Assembly: GCA_003254885.1 (NCBI GenBank)
Contig: QANT01005716.1
Coordinates: 22,135-86,134, forward strand
From: Purshia tridentata
Lineage: Eukaryota > Streptophyta > Magnoliopsida > Rosales > Rosaceae
DNA: 64,000 bases
Reading direction: 5' to 3'
The position numbers and the translations under genes are program-made. The notes under the pieces were generated by a model. The model saw nothing but the letters and a program-made list of their open reading frames with translations, did not search any database and was not told the DNA's origin. Below are positions 34,267 through 47,577 of this stretch, one piece after another. Position 1 is the first letter of the stretch, and every line of letters begins with the position of its first letter.

Positions 34267-35610
34267 CTTAACAGCCTCTAGAAGCTTGGGGTCATCATGG
34301 AGGTACTTGACAATCCAGGTCATCACACTGGCTGTGGTGTCTTGGGCAGCAAAAAGAACTCCTAAAATGTTGTCAGCAATTTGGTCATCAGTTAAGACTT
34401 CACCATTTTCATCTTTTGAGTTCAATAGGCAACCCAGCAAGTCCTTTTCAAGTAGTCTCTTCTCCTTCCTCTCAGAAATAATGTCACCCAGAATCACTCT
34501 TAGCCTCTTCCTGGCCTATAATTAAAACAATTTTAAGAATTAATTAGTTTATCAAACACTAATTCGGATGTAAAATGTTTGATGTTTGACCAATTTTGAC
34601 TTTACCAAGAGAGCCTTTTTGTATGGTGTTCCTGGGATGTTTGTGGGAAAGGAATTGTAGCCTTTGTCCACTATGACGTAGTTGTTATTGAGCTCCTCTT
34701 TGTAATGAGCCTCCAATTCCCCAAAAATTGCAACTATACCCACCTCGAAAGAATACTGCAATTAATAACAAGTACCCAAAAAATTAACTTTTATCATTTA
34801 AGTATAAAATACAAACACAACTTTCCGTTTGAGGCAAAGTTAAAGAGGTATTTCCCAAAAAATAATATAAAATTAGCATTGGTCACACAACAACTCGGAT
34901 TAAATGTCTGATAAGATCATAAATGCTCAATGAATTTCTCTATTTAATAATTTAACTTTATTAAAGATTATTGAATAAATATATACTCACCTTCTTCATT
35001 TCATGGAAGGTGTTGGTGACTTGGCCAGCGAGCCAAGACTGGGAGGCAGATTTAGCTAGGGCTTCAATATGGGGCACCAAATTTCGAATGATTTCAAAAG
35101 AGAGAGACCTTTGAACAAGCTTCCTCAGGCGAGTGTGGTAGTCTCCTTGGTGAAAAAACAGTGCTGAAGGACCAATCAGAAGCTCTTTGCTTTTGGGGTA
35201 CGTGGGTTTGAACAAATGAGCTTGAGTCACCAACACAAACTTTGCAGCTTCGGGGCTTGCCAGCATCACACATGGACACCCAAGAATATGGGTCTTAAAA
35301 ATTTCTCCATACCTGTATATATCTACCACATTAAATTCGGAAACTAAACAAAATGAAAAATTATGTTAGTAATGAGAGAGATCGAGTGAGAGAGACCAAT
35401 TAACCTTTTCTGTTTGGCAGAAAAGAAAGTGTTGGGGTCTTGAGAATAGAGCTGGAGAGTCTCTCCTATGTAAGGCCAACCTAATGAGCCTGGAGGGAGC
35501 TTAACCCTTTTCTGGGCTTCTTCTCCTCCGCTCTTGTTCCTTTTCATGAAAATATATGAAAGTATGGTTGTTAGGAGAAGGATGAAAACGTATGTGAAAA
35601 TTGCAGTCAT
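34267..35610 (-). pseudogene. CYP707A-type ABA 8'-hydroxylase, first four exons only
   Basis: Exons are 35,610-35,405, 35,312-34,991, 34,755-34,606 and 34,515-34,267. All have good GT..AG borders and one open frame of 309 codons. It starts with a membrane anchor (residues 5-20), then the proline hinge LPPGSLGWPYIGETLQLYS. GEIFKTHILGCPCVMLA, HLFKPTYPKSKE and the I-helix AAQDTT (282-287) follow, all hallmarks of CYP707A. These enzymes hydroxylate abscisic acid at C8' at the ER and are about 465-480 residues long. Exon 4 ends after LLEAVK at a normal donor (AAG|GTATGG). The exons for the ExxR helix and the FxxGxxxCxG haem loop were not found in the 34 kb to the left. Either the gene is truncated, or its intron has been swollen beyond the window by transposons; the first is likelier. 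Confidence 0.85.
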
Positions 35611-35687
35611 CTCTCTCTCTCAGCTAGTACTGAGCAATGTGTTAGTGAGTTTGTAGTAAAATTGAGAGAGGGGGAGGGAAGCACTAG

Positions 35688-35695
35688 TATATATA
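35688..35695 (-). promoter_or_regulatory. TATA box of the CYP707A-type gene
   Basis: TATATATA lies 78 bp upstream of the ATG, in the usual place for a plant core promoter. Confidence 0.6.
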
Positions 35696-35719
35696 GAGAG
35701 CCGGATATGAGAAAGCAGC

Positions 35720-38700
35720 AGAGACCAGACATATTGGGACAAGTGTCAATCCAAGATGTGTGTCCCAGGTGTATGGGTACAAATACTAATTATTTTTCTT
35801 TTTGCCAATATTTGGATACCAATATTTCCAACAACAAAATATTAAATAAACATTTATTTTTTTGGAGGAGAAATTAAAAACAAAACGAACATTTATTAGT
35901 GGCAGAGACAATCTTCACCTGGTATGGTACTTTTCTGTTCAAATTCAATTTTTACCTTCCCTTTAGATTTAATTTGGTGGATATACTCAAGCAAATTGAT
36001 GAACTTGCTCCATTTATAAAATTGTAGAGTAAAATAGCAAATACCAACTAATTAATTGCGCGTTTAATTGGCATGTTTGTGTGTATTGACATGTACAGGG
36101 CATAACAACTCAGAAGAAGGGACCATTTATATAAGGATTCAGAAGAAGGACTTGAGATATTAACCATGAGCTTCATTGAATAGAAAGAAAATCAACATAA
36201 CGCACTACGTACAGTATTGAATACAATGCATTGAAAATAACTGCATTCACTGTACATGTAACGTTCTGATCGAATTTGAAATTAGGTTCAATGAATCAGT
36301 ACGTTAAGATCCTTGTAATTTCTTCCAAAAAACTACAATTTTTGGAGTGATGGACCAAATGGCCATTTACTCTATTCTACTGTTGGGTATCTCATAAAAA
36401 TGTAAAATTAAAAATTTTGGTACAATAATTGGCGAGACAATTAGATTTAAATTCCATTCTCCACCAACATTAATTGTAGAACAAAGTCAATTTTCTATTA
36501 GTCAAACAGCTATAATTAACATATGGGGCATGCAAACACGAGTGACATGGTAGCTTAACTAGGCCTTGACTAAGCTTTTCTTGATTTTACTAGAAATTTT
36601 GGAGGCGATGGAAGACAAAACTCGATCTTGTTCCTTGATTGATTTGGCAAAGGTGTTCGAAAATGTTCTAGCTAATTAACTAAGGGCCTAAGACTAATTA
36701 AAAGCGTATCCAATCGAATCTTGGAAGACTTTATCTTTGGCAATATTTCAAAGTTAAACCGATACGGAAATCAACATTTATTATATTCGTATGTAGCTCG
36801 GAAAATAATTCGGCCACCGGCCCGCCGCCTTCTTTAATCACTCATTAATTACTTCCAGGAATCCACTAGTATTTTCTATTAGAAAAAGCCTAGAAGTGAC
36901 CTTATATTACACACGTGCATGGTACTCAAAATCTGATCTCTTATTACATTAAATGGCTTAATCTATGCATTAACATTTTCAATTTTTCATAGGTATAGGG
37001 TCACCTATAGAAGATTTTCGCACGTGTAATTATATAGTCTGCTTAACTAGGCTCGCCCATATTGATTAAAATTAAAAGTTGAAATAAATATCCATTTTTC
37101 TTTGTAAGGTTACGGCCGGGTATGAAGATCGAATGAGACATGGTTGAATTAGACAACTATACAACGATTGTATACAAGATTCTTAGTTTGTAGGGTAAAA
37201 AGAAGAGATTCGGAGAGGATATAAATTAATGAATAATGTTGTTCAGTGGGGACGGATGAATAGCCATAGTGGCATCCAGCTCATCCTGTTTAATATTCTT
37301 AATATCTCCAACCTTCCAGATCGGATTCATATCCTTGCTTGGGCTCATCGCTCACTCCCTCCAATCTCTCCATCAAGATTTTTAACCGTGCACCTATTAA
37401 GCTTGAATAATATTATATATACGGGAGCGTGTTGAAAAAAATCTTAGATTGAAAATGTGAGAGTTTTATTATTAGTTTATAAAAATTTGGACTACTCATC
37501 TAATTGTCAATTGATTTTGGATTAAATACTCAAATTTTATCCTAGCTAGCTAGGACCTTAGAGATACATGGATTTGTCCTTCATGTTGCTATCTAGTTTG
37601 AATTCAGCTGAAAGGAGTAGGATTTAGATTTCATTAATTTTCGTATTATATTCAAGGGTAGGGCCGCAGGGGTGGCCTTAAGAGTAGGTGAAATAGACAA
37701 CGATTTTTGTTCCTTAAATTTATAGATTATATATTATATTACATTAGGTCTGACTAATGTACGTATATAAATAATAATGATCTCATTTTTATGATTTAAT
37801 TATACGAATAGAGGAAAGGAAATATTCTTTTAACACTTTTTTGGGGGTATATGTGTGATCCACGTGACATATATTCATGACTTAATAACTAGTAAGGAAA
37901 TAATAAAAAACAAATATAGCAAGAACTCAAAGTCATTTATATGTGTAAATTTAGTTTAGTTTAGTTTTATGGCAGGCAGTGAAATATGACAATGTTAAAA
38001 ATTTTAACAACCAAGTACCAGCCAAAGTGGGGTAACGACCGATTAAAATTGGGCACGATGAAGGATACGACATGGGTAGGCCATATATATTTGAGTGCAT
38101 GTTTTAATCTTAATTTTAATTTTAATTTTTGGACAATCACGTTTTCAATCATTTTAAAGGACGTACAAAAGATACTCTCTGCCCTTCTATATAGACATGC
38201 ACGAAAACCTATACAAACAGGAATGGAGGATGGGCATGAACAGCCCTTTCAGTAGTGCATGTGTGACTACTGTCAACCTAATTTGCCTGGTAGAGGATCC
38301 AGTTCGTTTATTGACATGCACACAGTCAAATCAAATTAGCTACAGCAATTAATGTGTATACTCCCATGTATGGTGTCTCACTGTCTCATGTTTCATGTTG
38401 TGCCCACAATGTATCATTTTCTCATGTCCATGTCCATGGTGTCTCATGTTTTCCACAACTAATTGATTAAGAAATGTTGATAATTCCATATTTTCAAGCA
38501 TTGAATTCTGAACTCTATATGTATGAATGCTTAATTAGCTAAGAAAAAATAAATAAATAGACAATATGAAATATGTTACATCTTATTTGATCATGTCCAA
38601 ACCTCTAAATAGGTTAATATGAACTATTTTTTGCCCAACAATCACATAGTAATAAAATGGACAATTCACACTCTAACTCTTACGTACATAAGTCAAAACC

Positions 38701-41700
38701 GAGTGCCTCTATTACGAATGTGCCTTTAATTAAGAATCTTGCTACATTGATCTACTGTTGGCTATGCATGGTCTATTGGCCTCTGTCATTTCACTGATCA
38801 GAGTGTTCATGTCACATGCTGAACAATATTACTAGCAATGTAGCTAGCTCGTTCCAAAGTCTCAACCATAATGTTATGATCTTGTTTGGTTTTTCAGGGA
38901 ACGTTTTGGCAACCCCTTCAACGTGGCTATCATGAATTTGGGTACAACCTGCATGTACAGCCAACTCCACGAGTATCTTATTCATCCCTGCCTTTTCAGA
39001 GTTGTATTGTGTGTTTAATGCCCATTGGTCTTTCGTGGGAGAAAATCTTGCCGAAGATACTAGGATAATCAATAATACAAGGGAAGGTGTCCCAAATGTA
39101 GGACGAAGGCCAGCATGCACTGATGCACAACATGGAGAGCTATTTCGCTCACCTCAGCAAAATAATTTCCCACAACATGTCAACAACAGCACAAGCATGC
39201 TTAAAATGTACGACGAACTGACCATCTAGTAGGTCATCTGCATTGCATTTTGATTAGCTGCAGCAGTACTTTATTTGCTTTCTGTTTGTTTTCTTTGAAT
39301 AAATCAGCTTAAGCGTTAATTAGAAAAGCCTTAGCTAGCTGTTTAACTTTTCCATTTGTACGTTGTAAGCACAAATTCGGTAATTAATGATACAGTGTTA
39401 GCTAGGTTGATGTTTGCAGCTAATTAATGATACGAACCAGCTTCCGAAGAATATGTAGAATTAATGTTCGCAGCTAAGAGTAAGAGTGATTTTAGTGGGG
39501 AACAAGGATGGTGTGTTGATAACAATCAACCATTAACTAGCTATGCTTACATGCATATGTACTAGGTGATACTATAGAGTAGTGTGCATGTGAAAAATTA
39601 TTGTTACGTGATGTTATTTAATTTACATACGTGTTATGTATAATTGTTAGATTTCAATATAAGTTGTCTAAATATTTGACTTAAGTAGCGCCACATGTGC
39701 GATAGCGTGTGAGAATGTAAAACATGTTGTCCCAAATTGAAAAAATATAACCTTGTATGTTGGCTTATAAAAGTCTAGAGTTACTCTTCTTATTGCTATT
39801 TTGTTCTTTGAGATTGACGAACCCCCACCCCACCCCTTTTTTTGGTCATCAAACAAAACAATTGATACAACACTATTTACTAGTGTTTTTGTTGCCAAAA
39901 CACAAAAAAAGAATATTAATTAACCTCTTTCAATTTATGCAAATCATCATTTGTTTTAGTAGTTATGAGTTTAAAACTCATAGAGATTAGTTTATTGATA
40001 AATAAAAAAACTCCTTTCAATATATTAATTAGTACCATAAAAAGGAATAACTTTATTGTTTGTTTCAATTTTTGGACACAGTCGAGCCTCATTTCCCATC
40101 CACATGGTAATGCGCGTGTGAGTCGTTTCCAAAGTAAGGCTGAAGAAAAATATACTGGGAGATCTTAGCTAGTCTTGAAATTCATAGTAGGCATTATTGT
40201 GTATCATGATTCATGAGCTAGCAGTAACAATTGGGGATACAGATATCGACTATAGATTTGGTCCATGCATCGCATGCAAAACGCCCAAGAAAGTACGTAT
40301 ATAAAATAAAATAAAGATGATGAAAGCTAGATTCAAGATCCTAATTATATATATATATATATATCGGATCATCATCATCATCATCAATATAATTTTTCTG
40401 TAAGTACTCGGTCACTTCGATTTTGGCCTGCAACGTGTGCATGCATGCCTGCCTGGAAAGAGAGTGAGTGCGGTGATAGAGACATGGAGGAATTCAGATT
40501 TTCAAACCCATTCTCTACTTGTTTTGAACTTGTAATTACGTGCTCATATTTATTTGACTTTTAATTTTAATTGTGTATTATAAATTTAATTATGATTCTT
40601 TTTATTTGATATCGATTAAAGAATGTATGGTGTACGTAGGGATGATTTCGGTACAATTACTCATTTTTGGCTATGTTACCTTTTAATAGTTGGAAATCGT
40701 ATATTTAAATATTGGTACAGAGATATGGAGAGATGGCAACAAAGAGATGGAAAGATGGAGAGAGCGAAATATGGAGAAATGGAGGAGTTCTTTTAAAGCT
40801 ACAGAATTGAATCCGAAGATTCGTGTTTAATCTCTTGCTTGACTTTTGTTTCTTGACGCTTCGCTATATCATATATCAATATCATTTTCACCGGTATAGT
40901 ACGATACTTTTACCGATATTAAGAATGTAAAAAAATTATCATACCGATTGGTAACGGTATTGATATTTTTTTATATTTAGGTAAAAAAATGTAGTCCTAG
41001 TAGTACGTAGAAGAATAAAAAGACTTGCATTTCTCTTTTTGAGTAGCTACTTTAGCTTTACCTTACATGTATTTTTTTTCCAATATGTATCTTTTATACT
41101 GCAAGCGCAGTCGGCAGCACTGAGTGCATGCATGGATCATATTTAGCAACAAAGTTTAAGAATCGTAGAATCTGTAGCAAGTACTTGTGCGTACGTATTG
41201 CAAGTATGTAATGTGAAACAATTAGAATTAGAACTAGAATTAGAATGAGTTATGAATTCAACCTCATTTGATGTACCCAAAATGCTTGTCAATTCCTTGA
41301 TATATAGTGCTAGGCTGGCAACTAGCTGCTAGCTATATGTTTGTTTGGTAATCATATTCAAACCACATGCATTGCAGGCTAATAAAATGAACAAAATCAT
41401 AATGATTAGCCAAGCAAGCAGTCAAATGTTTCCCACTTTTCTAGCACCTTTTGGCAAAAAAAATTGAATCCAATCTCCGTCACCGAAAAATAATTGAAAT
41501 AATTGATAGATAGAAAAAGTTGGGCCGTTGATTGCAAGTTTGGAACAAATAAATATACGGCGGATGGTGGGCTCCGAAGCAGCATCAAATATCAATCAAT
41601 CGGGGATCGCGCGAGAAGATAAAAAAAATATTCTTTATATATAGCAAGCCAGCTGTTGTTCATGTAGTCCACGTTTTGTGGTTTAGCCAATCTGCTTCAT

Positions 41701-42550
41701 AACCCCATCTCCAATCATCAACCATTCAACCCTTTTAGCCAATTACAAGAGAATCCTAATGGGACCTAACCCAAGCTTCGACCTGCCACATCACAATTCC
41801 AGCTGGCGAATCTGAAGAAATGCATTGCATCAGGTATCTGGGAATCTTCACTAGCAATGCTAGACTGTGACAACTCTCATTGCCTCCACTATTATTCATT
41901 CTTATAAAAGTTTTGATACTTTTTTAATTTGTCAAAGTTGGGGCTCAGCTCAAGCTCAATGTTTCATATATCACGAACTCTTCCATTAATTTTTTGACCA
42001 TATACATATGTCAGGGTGCTACAACCAGACAAATTAGGACCAATGTCGGTCATCAGAATATCCAGATTTCTTAATTAGACCACCCCATATCCATCAAATG
42101 ATTAGGGTTCTCTCTCTGTTTTTCTCATACATACTTCTATACAGTGATCATGATATGGGTATAGCTCTATTATATTTTGTACACATCATTCATGACGTTG
42201 ATTCACGGTCTCGCAGATAGTGTATTCGTAATTTTGATAGATAGATTGTACGTAAATTGTCACTTCCGTCCATCTGTTAAATCATTATTTTAAAAGATTA
42301 GATGGTAAATTGTCAAAGTTTCTGAATGACATATGTAATAGAGCCTTATACCAGTAACATACTGACAGCATGAAAACAGATATATTATATTATTATTTGA
42401 TAAGTACCAATTTAGGAGCTTAGCATTATTGTTCAGACATGAACTCATTTTCTCCGTACGGCCGCGGTCCCCTTTATGATCACTTTCTGCTTATGTCTTT
42501 TTTTTTTCTCTTAATAATTATTTTGAGCCGGTAACTTTCACATGTATAAT
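35720..42550. other. Long gene-free spacer
   Basis: About 6.8 kb is AT-rich, with no recognisable protein. An unassigned pair of overlapping frames lies at 38,812-39,229. The plus-strand one ends at 39,229 and is followed by AATAAA near 39,297, but no family is recognised. Simple repeats occur at 40,345-40,390. The P450 promoter presumably extends into the left part. Confidence 0.45.
40345..40390. repeat. TA and ATC microsatellites
   Basis: TA repeat (40,345-40,364) followed at once by about seven ATC units. Confidence 0.9.
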
Positions 42551-42552
42551 AT

Positions 42553-42855
42553 TCTTTAGGACCTATTTGATAGTGTTTTTAAAATTATTAAAAGTGCTTT
42601 TAAATTAGTAAAGACGTTTTTGGTATTATTTAGTAGAAATATATATAAGTAATTTTAGATTATAAAAACACTTTTAAGGGGTTTTTTGAAAAACACCTGA
42701 CAGGTACTTTTATTAGGAAGTACTTCAAGTACTTTTGCATAGATTACTTAGAATTTTTATAAAAATTTGTATGTGTTTCTTTATAGAACCGTTTTTAACA
42801 AAAATGCTACTAAATAAAAACGCTCATAAAAAGCAATGCCAAACAGGGCTATTAA
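42553..42855. mobile_element. Small terminal-inverted-repeat element (hAT-like MITE)
   Basis: The left end GGACCTATTTGATAGTGTTT and the right end AAAAAGCAATGCCAAACAGG are related as inverted repeats. The inside is AT-rich with repeated AGTGCTTTT/AAAACACTTTT words. This is a common plant pattern. A similar end occurs near 59,740. Confidence 0.45.
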
Positions 42856-44059
42856 TTAGCTGGAGAACAAAATGACTTTCATCATGAGATGCACATAAAT
42901 TCATGACCAGATAAAATCCAAACCAAGCAATATCTTTGATAGGAACCGTTTAATTAATGCAAATGCATGTAAATTAATCCCATTGAACTGAAAATTCGTC
43001 CAAAAAAATTATAGCTTTTCACATCTGTTTTTACCAAATGCATAGTATGGCAGATCCCACAGCACCACTCATTCTAAGAGGACAAAATTTTCATTTCCCC
43101 GAACAAGCCATTATTGATGGTAAAAACATCGATTATGCAAGAAAAGCTTATATAGATAGAGGTATTGCTGTAATATATGGTGTGGCACATCATTTTTATG
43201 ACACTACACCCCAAAAATATATTTATAGGAATTATGTAAATTCATTTAGATATCTACAATTAATATTTATTATAAGCATGTTAATAAATTATTGTTGAAA
43301 TATTAGACTTTACACATTTGTTGCACTAATCATCATAACCTTTTGTCAGACTCTTTTGTATAATATCCAATTCTTAAAAATATTGATGTTCTTGTTTGAT
43401 TTAATTTCATACTTGATTATTCATTGAATTCACTAGCTGCGATTTTGATTTTCTTGTTTGATTTAATTGTATACTTGATTTTTTTTTTTTCACAAATGTT
43501 TAATTGTTCATTAGCAGATTATATTACATTAGTTTTTAGGTTTTTTTGGGTCGTAGCATTTAGGTTAAAAGTCATTTTTTCACTAAGAAATTGGACTTTG
43601 AAAAGGTCAGGTTCTTAAAGCAAAAGAAAAAGAAAATTTTTTTTTTTTGTTGGAAGAAATTATAATAATAAATCACCACTAGTTGCAGTTTTTTGCAAGT
43701 ATAAATGTGGGAAAAAGAAATTATATAAAAAAAGTTGAGCAAAAAATAAGATACAAAACAATTAACAATAAAAAAAAATTAAAAAAACTCGTATTATCCA
43801 TAACCATAAAGATCAAGTATCCAAATGATATTGTGAGATTTGAGTTATGTGACATTAGATTTGACTGTAATGTTCATGACAAGAATGGAATAGAGGAGAA
43901 GAAAAAAATGTATTTGCAAGAGACACATGCACCACACATGGGTATTCTACGACTTATATTCTTCTTCAAAAGTTACTTTTGCAAGGGTCATGGCCCCTCT
44001 TGGTCCCTCCGCAAAGCTAATCATTCGACACCTTCTCTCTGGTTATGAAAAACAATGAT
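42856..44059. other. Gene-free spacer downstream of COQ10
   Basis: Frames at 43,038-43,298 and 43,683-44,048 on the plus strand have no recognised motif and no supporting signals. The right end probably includes the COQ10 3' untranslated region. Confidence 0.35.
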
Positions 44060-46782
44060 TTACGCCCTTTGTCCATATGTGTTTTCAAGAATAGGAACCC
44101 CCGGTCCATATATCAAACGGCACCGGTCATTAAATGAACCAACAAGCTTAGAGACCACCTCCTTAAAGAACACGGATGCCACCTGCCACAAAAATCATTG
44201 CAACATCACAATGCTTCAATCTGCAGTTCATCATGATTATAAATTCCAATCTCCAAATTTCAGACCATGAAGGCTTCAAGATACCTAATATGATCAGTAT
44301 AAAACAATAAATCGTAAAACCGTTGCAGTAATACTAACTTAAAACGAGACTTGAAACAAAATAATACATAACAGACGCAAATGAAGTCCACCTCATGAAT
44401 ACTTGGCCAAAAAAAAGAAGAAGAAGTCCATCTCATGAATGAAAAACAATAATTCCAAGAGAATTCAGTGAACCAGTCAAATGGAGAAGTGCAGTAGGAA
44501 TATCATTCAGATGGCCTAGAACCTACAACCTTGAGTAAAACCTACCACTCCATACGGTTTGTGAAGAAAGCATATGCATGTTTGACAGGCTTAAATTTTC
44601 CAAATTAAATTAAGTTTGAAGTAAAACGTCCTGAATATACAAATTAGCAATGTGAAAAAATCCAAAACAAATTTAAAATTTTGAACGAAGGACCTTACCT
44701 GTCGATAAAGTGGCGAGTTGAACTTAAAATCCACCAAGAAATGAAGGTTGCAAGCTCCTGGGACTGGTCCCGGATTGAATTCCCAGATGTTTATTAGATG
44801 ATCGAAAAGGGAACTATCGGACACAGTGGTCTAAATGTAAAACAGAAATGAATATTATTATAAACAGAAATTCTGAAAAGCAGAACTAACGCTCTAAAGA
44901 AACAAATTCATGTTAATCAAATAAAAAACCACTTAAAAAAAGGTCTAGTTATAAAAATCACATAACTGAATTAGACCAAGAGATCAGGCCAAAATACAAA
45001 AATGAGACCAAGAGACTTGTGAAAATCTATGTTAGGCCACCCATTGACTCACAAAAGTGGCAGTACTGAGGAACTTTTTATCTTAACCAGCAGCAGCAAC
45101 ATATTATTGCTCTTATTTATCAAGGTTCAAACTGAGGATTACAAGTTAGACTTGGGGAAACTTCAATCAAAATTTTATATCCCAATAAGCATACAAAAGC
45201 TGGAACAGGCCATGTCACTCCTTAAGCACAATATCCAGTAGCATGCCATGTTACTGGTGAACTTTAAAAATTCAGGTGTGTGAATACATACATGGTCTTC
45301 TTTCCTCACAAATCAAAACTGCAAAAACCATAATGTGTTGACGCCCCTAAGTTGTATAGCAATATAATATAAAATAATTTATTTGCCCTAATGCTTCAGT
45401 CTTCTCCAGTAATTCTTATTCTCAAACTTGAAGAGAAAATTAAAACCCAAGTCAATCCAAAGGAAATCCTAAGACTCATCAGCGAAACCTGATGTCTCTC
45501 ACACATAGGCAACACCAAACACCTAGTACTGTCAAGATATGCTATGGTTTTGTTCACAAACATTTATAAGTTTCAGGTATTTTTTTACAGAGTTAAAAAA
45601 TCAGAATAGATCACTTGGGAACCATCACAGTATAAATGAGTATCTCTAAGCAAGCAGAAAAGTGAACAAACCAATGGTAAAGAAAACTTATAGAGAATCA
45701 TTGCCTTTATGCGCTTTGGTCTGTCTAATTCAACATGGGACACGTAACTTTCAACAAGAAATTTAAAACCAATCTCCAGCTCAGCATCAAAAGATCCATC
45801 CGGATAGGTTTTAAGTATCTCAGACCGCTGACACCAGGGGACAAAACCATGATACAAGTCTACAGCGGCAACCACATCATATAACTGCTCTGGAGAATAC
45901 CTAGAAGCCAATAGCGCATCAGCCCATGCTTTCTCTCAGGAGTAATCAAAAGGGGTAAAGATAGAAAATAATGCAAAAATGAAATACGGCATTCAAGACA
46001 TGATTTGCCATGCCTGGTTAGGAAATTAGCTCCTGAAGTAAGGCAATGCCGAGTAGTGGATATCACAAAACTTATGAAGAAACTTCAAACCAGAAGAAAA
46101 TGACAGAATAGTACAGTTCCCAATGTGATTGGGCCAAACATGCAAAATGAAGTATGAATCCATTGTGCAGGTTAATGCCGGTGATTCGTAACAAGAGTAA
46201 CAAAAAAAAATGACTTCCTTCATGGAAAAAATTAACCGCATTATGCCTGCATCCATATCTAATGCATAACAAGCTAAATAACGTCTTTTTGTAAGAAGGA
46301 TGCAGCTAAGTACACGTAAGCAGATAATAGTTCAATCAAGACACTGCATTAACGAAATGTCCACTGACTGCAGCACAAAAGTTTCAATACAAGTAAAAGC
46401 ATGAAGTAGCTGAACTTGTCAATAATTTAAAAACCCAAAAAGAGTCAAAAAGGAAGAAAAATTACCCCAAGACGCGCTTCTCCTCATAAACTTTGGATAA
46501 AACACCGCCCTCTTCGCCGTCACCGCAGCCGAGAAATTGCCTCCTTTGAAAAGTATTAACATTTGACAAAATTCGCGTCGTATAGCTACAATCCAGGCGG
46601 GAATCGCCTATTAATTTGGGGACCGATGGGGTCTCTATGCCAGCAATGCTACTAAGGCATCGAATCCGATCGAATTTCTTACCGGACTGAAGCAGATGCC
46701 TGATACCATTTCTACGCGACAGTAAAGCACCCACCGCCTTCGAGGTCGTGCTCGACCAGAACGGCGGCATTGTGAATATCAA
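44060..46782 (-). CDS. COQ10: Coenzyme Q-binding protein COQ10 (START-like), mitochondrial
   Basis: Four exons (46,782-46,466, 45,900-45,705, 44,830-44,699, 44,182-44,060) give 255 residues. The first about 100 are Arg/Ser-rich like a mitochondrial presequence. The START-like domain begins GYSPEQLYDVVAAVDLYHGF and continues FVPWCQRS, DAELEIGFKFLVESYVS, FDHLINIWEFNPGPVPGACN and DFKFNSPLYRQ. It ends VVSKLVGSF...LIYGPGVPIL. COQ10 proteins bind ubiquinone and polyprenyl lipids in the inner membrane and support respiration and CoQ biosynthesis. A start at 46,770 (MPPFWSS) is also possible. The intron after RPKRIK has no GT at the expected place: the border reads AAAG|GCAATG, a GC-AG intron, and the family resemblance resumes exactly at TTVSDSSLFDHL. 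The gene looks intact. Confidence 0.92.
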
Positions 46783-47269
46783 CGATTGGTTCGAACCCTA
46801 ATTGATACGGAGATGATGAATCCCCAAATGTTTGGAAACCCTAAGACTGAGAAGCTGAGGAATTTTAAAGATCAAAATCCAGAGCCTAGGGATTTCGTGA
46901 GGGATTGACCTACCGTGAAAGTCTGAGACGTGAATGGGTGGATTAGACTCGGACAGTGAACCAAAATCGAAGGATATGCATGCGGTTTCGGCTTGTTCTG
47001 TATTTGGCGGTTAAGAAGAGAACGAAGCTAAGTGCTTAGTTCCGCTAATTAAGTTGACGATTTTAGACATTAGCAGTATTGAAATATCCAAACACGTGGT
47101 CAATTGGGAGGGTTTTGAATGTGTGATTGACCGTCCAAGATGTTCTCAGACCAAAAACAGAAGGAACTTTCTTCATTTTTCTTTCTTTTTCCTTTTCAGC
47201 AAATGATTAATCAAGGAATCTCTGCCATTGGTGTTTTTATTTTTAGAAAAAGGAAAATACTATGTTCCT
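46783..47269. other. COQ10 5' flank
   Basis: No gene is present. The segment contains the COQ10 leader and promoter, with no clear TATA box. Confidence 0.4.
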
Positions 47270-47577
47270 TTTCTCTTGTTTTGTTCATTTAACAATTTAA
47301 TCTTACGATCGAAACCGTTCAATATCAAGATTATCATTTATAGATCAACTCTGTAAAAAATTATTCAAATCAAAAATCGTTTAGTTATCTAACTGTTATC
47401 AAATATCTAACGGTGAATTTAACTGTTACCAAAGTCATCTATTTATTTGATAACAGTTAGATTACTAAACGATTTATGATTTAGATAATTTTTTACAGAG
47501 TTGATCTATAAATGATGATCTTGATATTAAACGGTTCCAATTGTGAGATTAAATTGTCAAATGAACAAAAGAAGAGA
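47270..47577. mobile_element. Hairpin-forming MITE
   Basis: Two arms of about 130 bp (about 47,271-47,408 and 47,447-47,577) are near-perfect inverted copies. The left has GTTCATTTAACAATTTAATC, AGATCAACTCTGTAAAAAAT and TCTAACTGTTATCAAAT; the right has each of these complemented in reverse order. The loop is about 40 bp. A transcript would fold into a long hairpin. Confidence 0.85.

Noticed and set aside
38812-39229. Overlapping frames of 75-102 residues, the plus-strand one followed by AATAAA
   Set aside because: No recognisable family and both strands are open to a similar degree. It could be a non-coding transcript, but nothing proves it.
43038-44048. Plus-strand frames near COQ10
   Set aside because: Low-complexity AT-rich translation without motifs, located in the 3' flank of COQ10.
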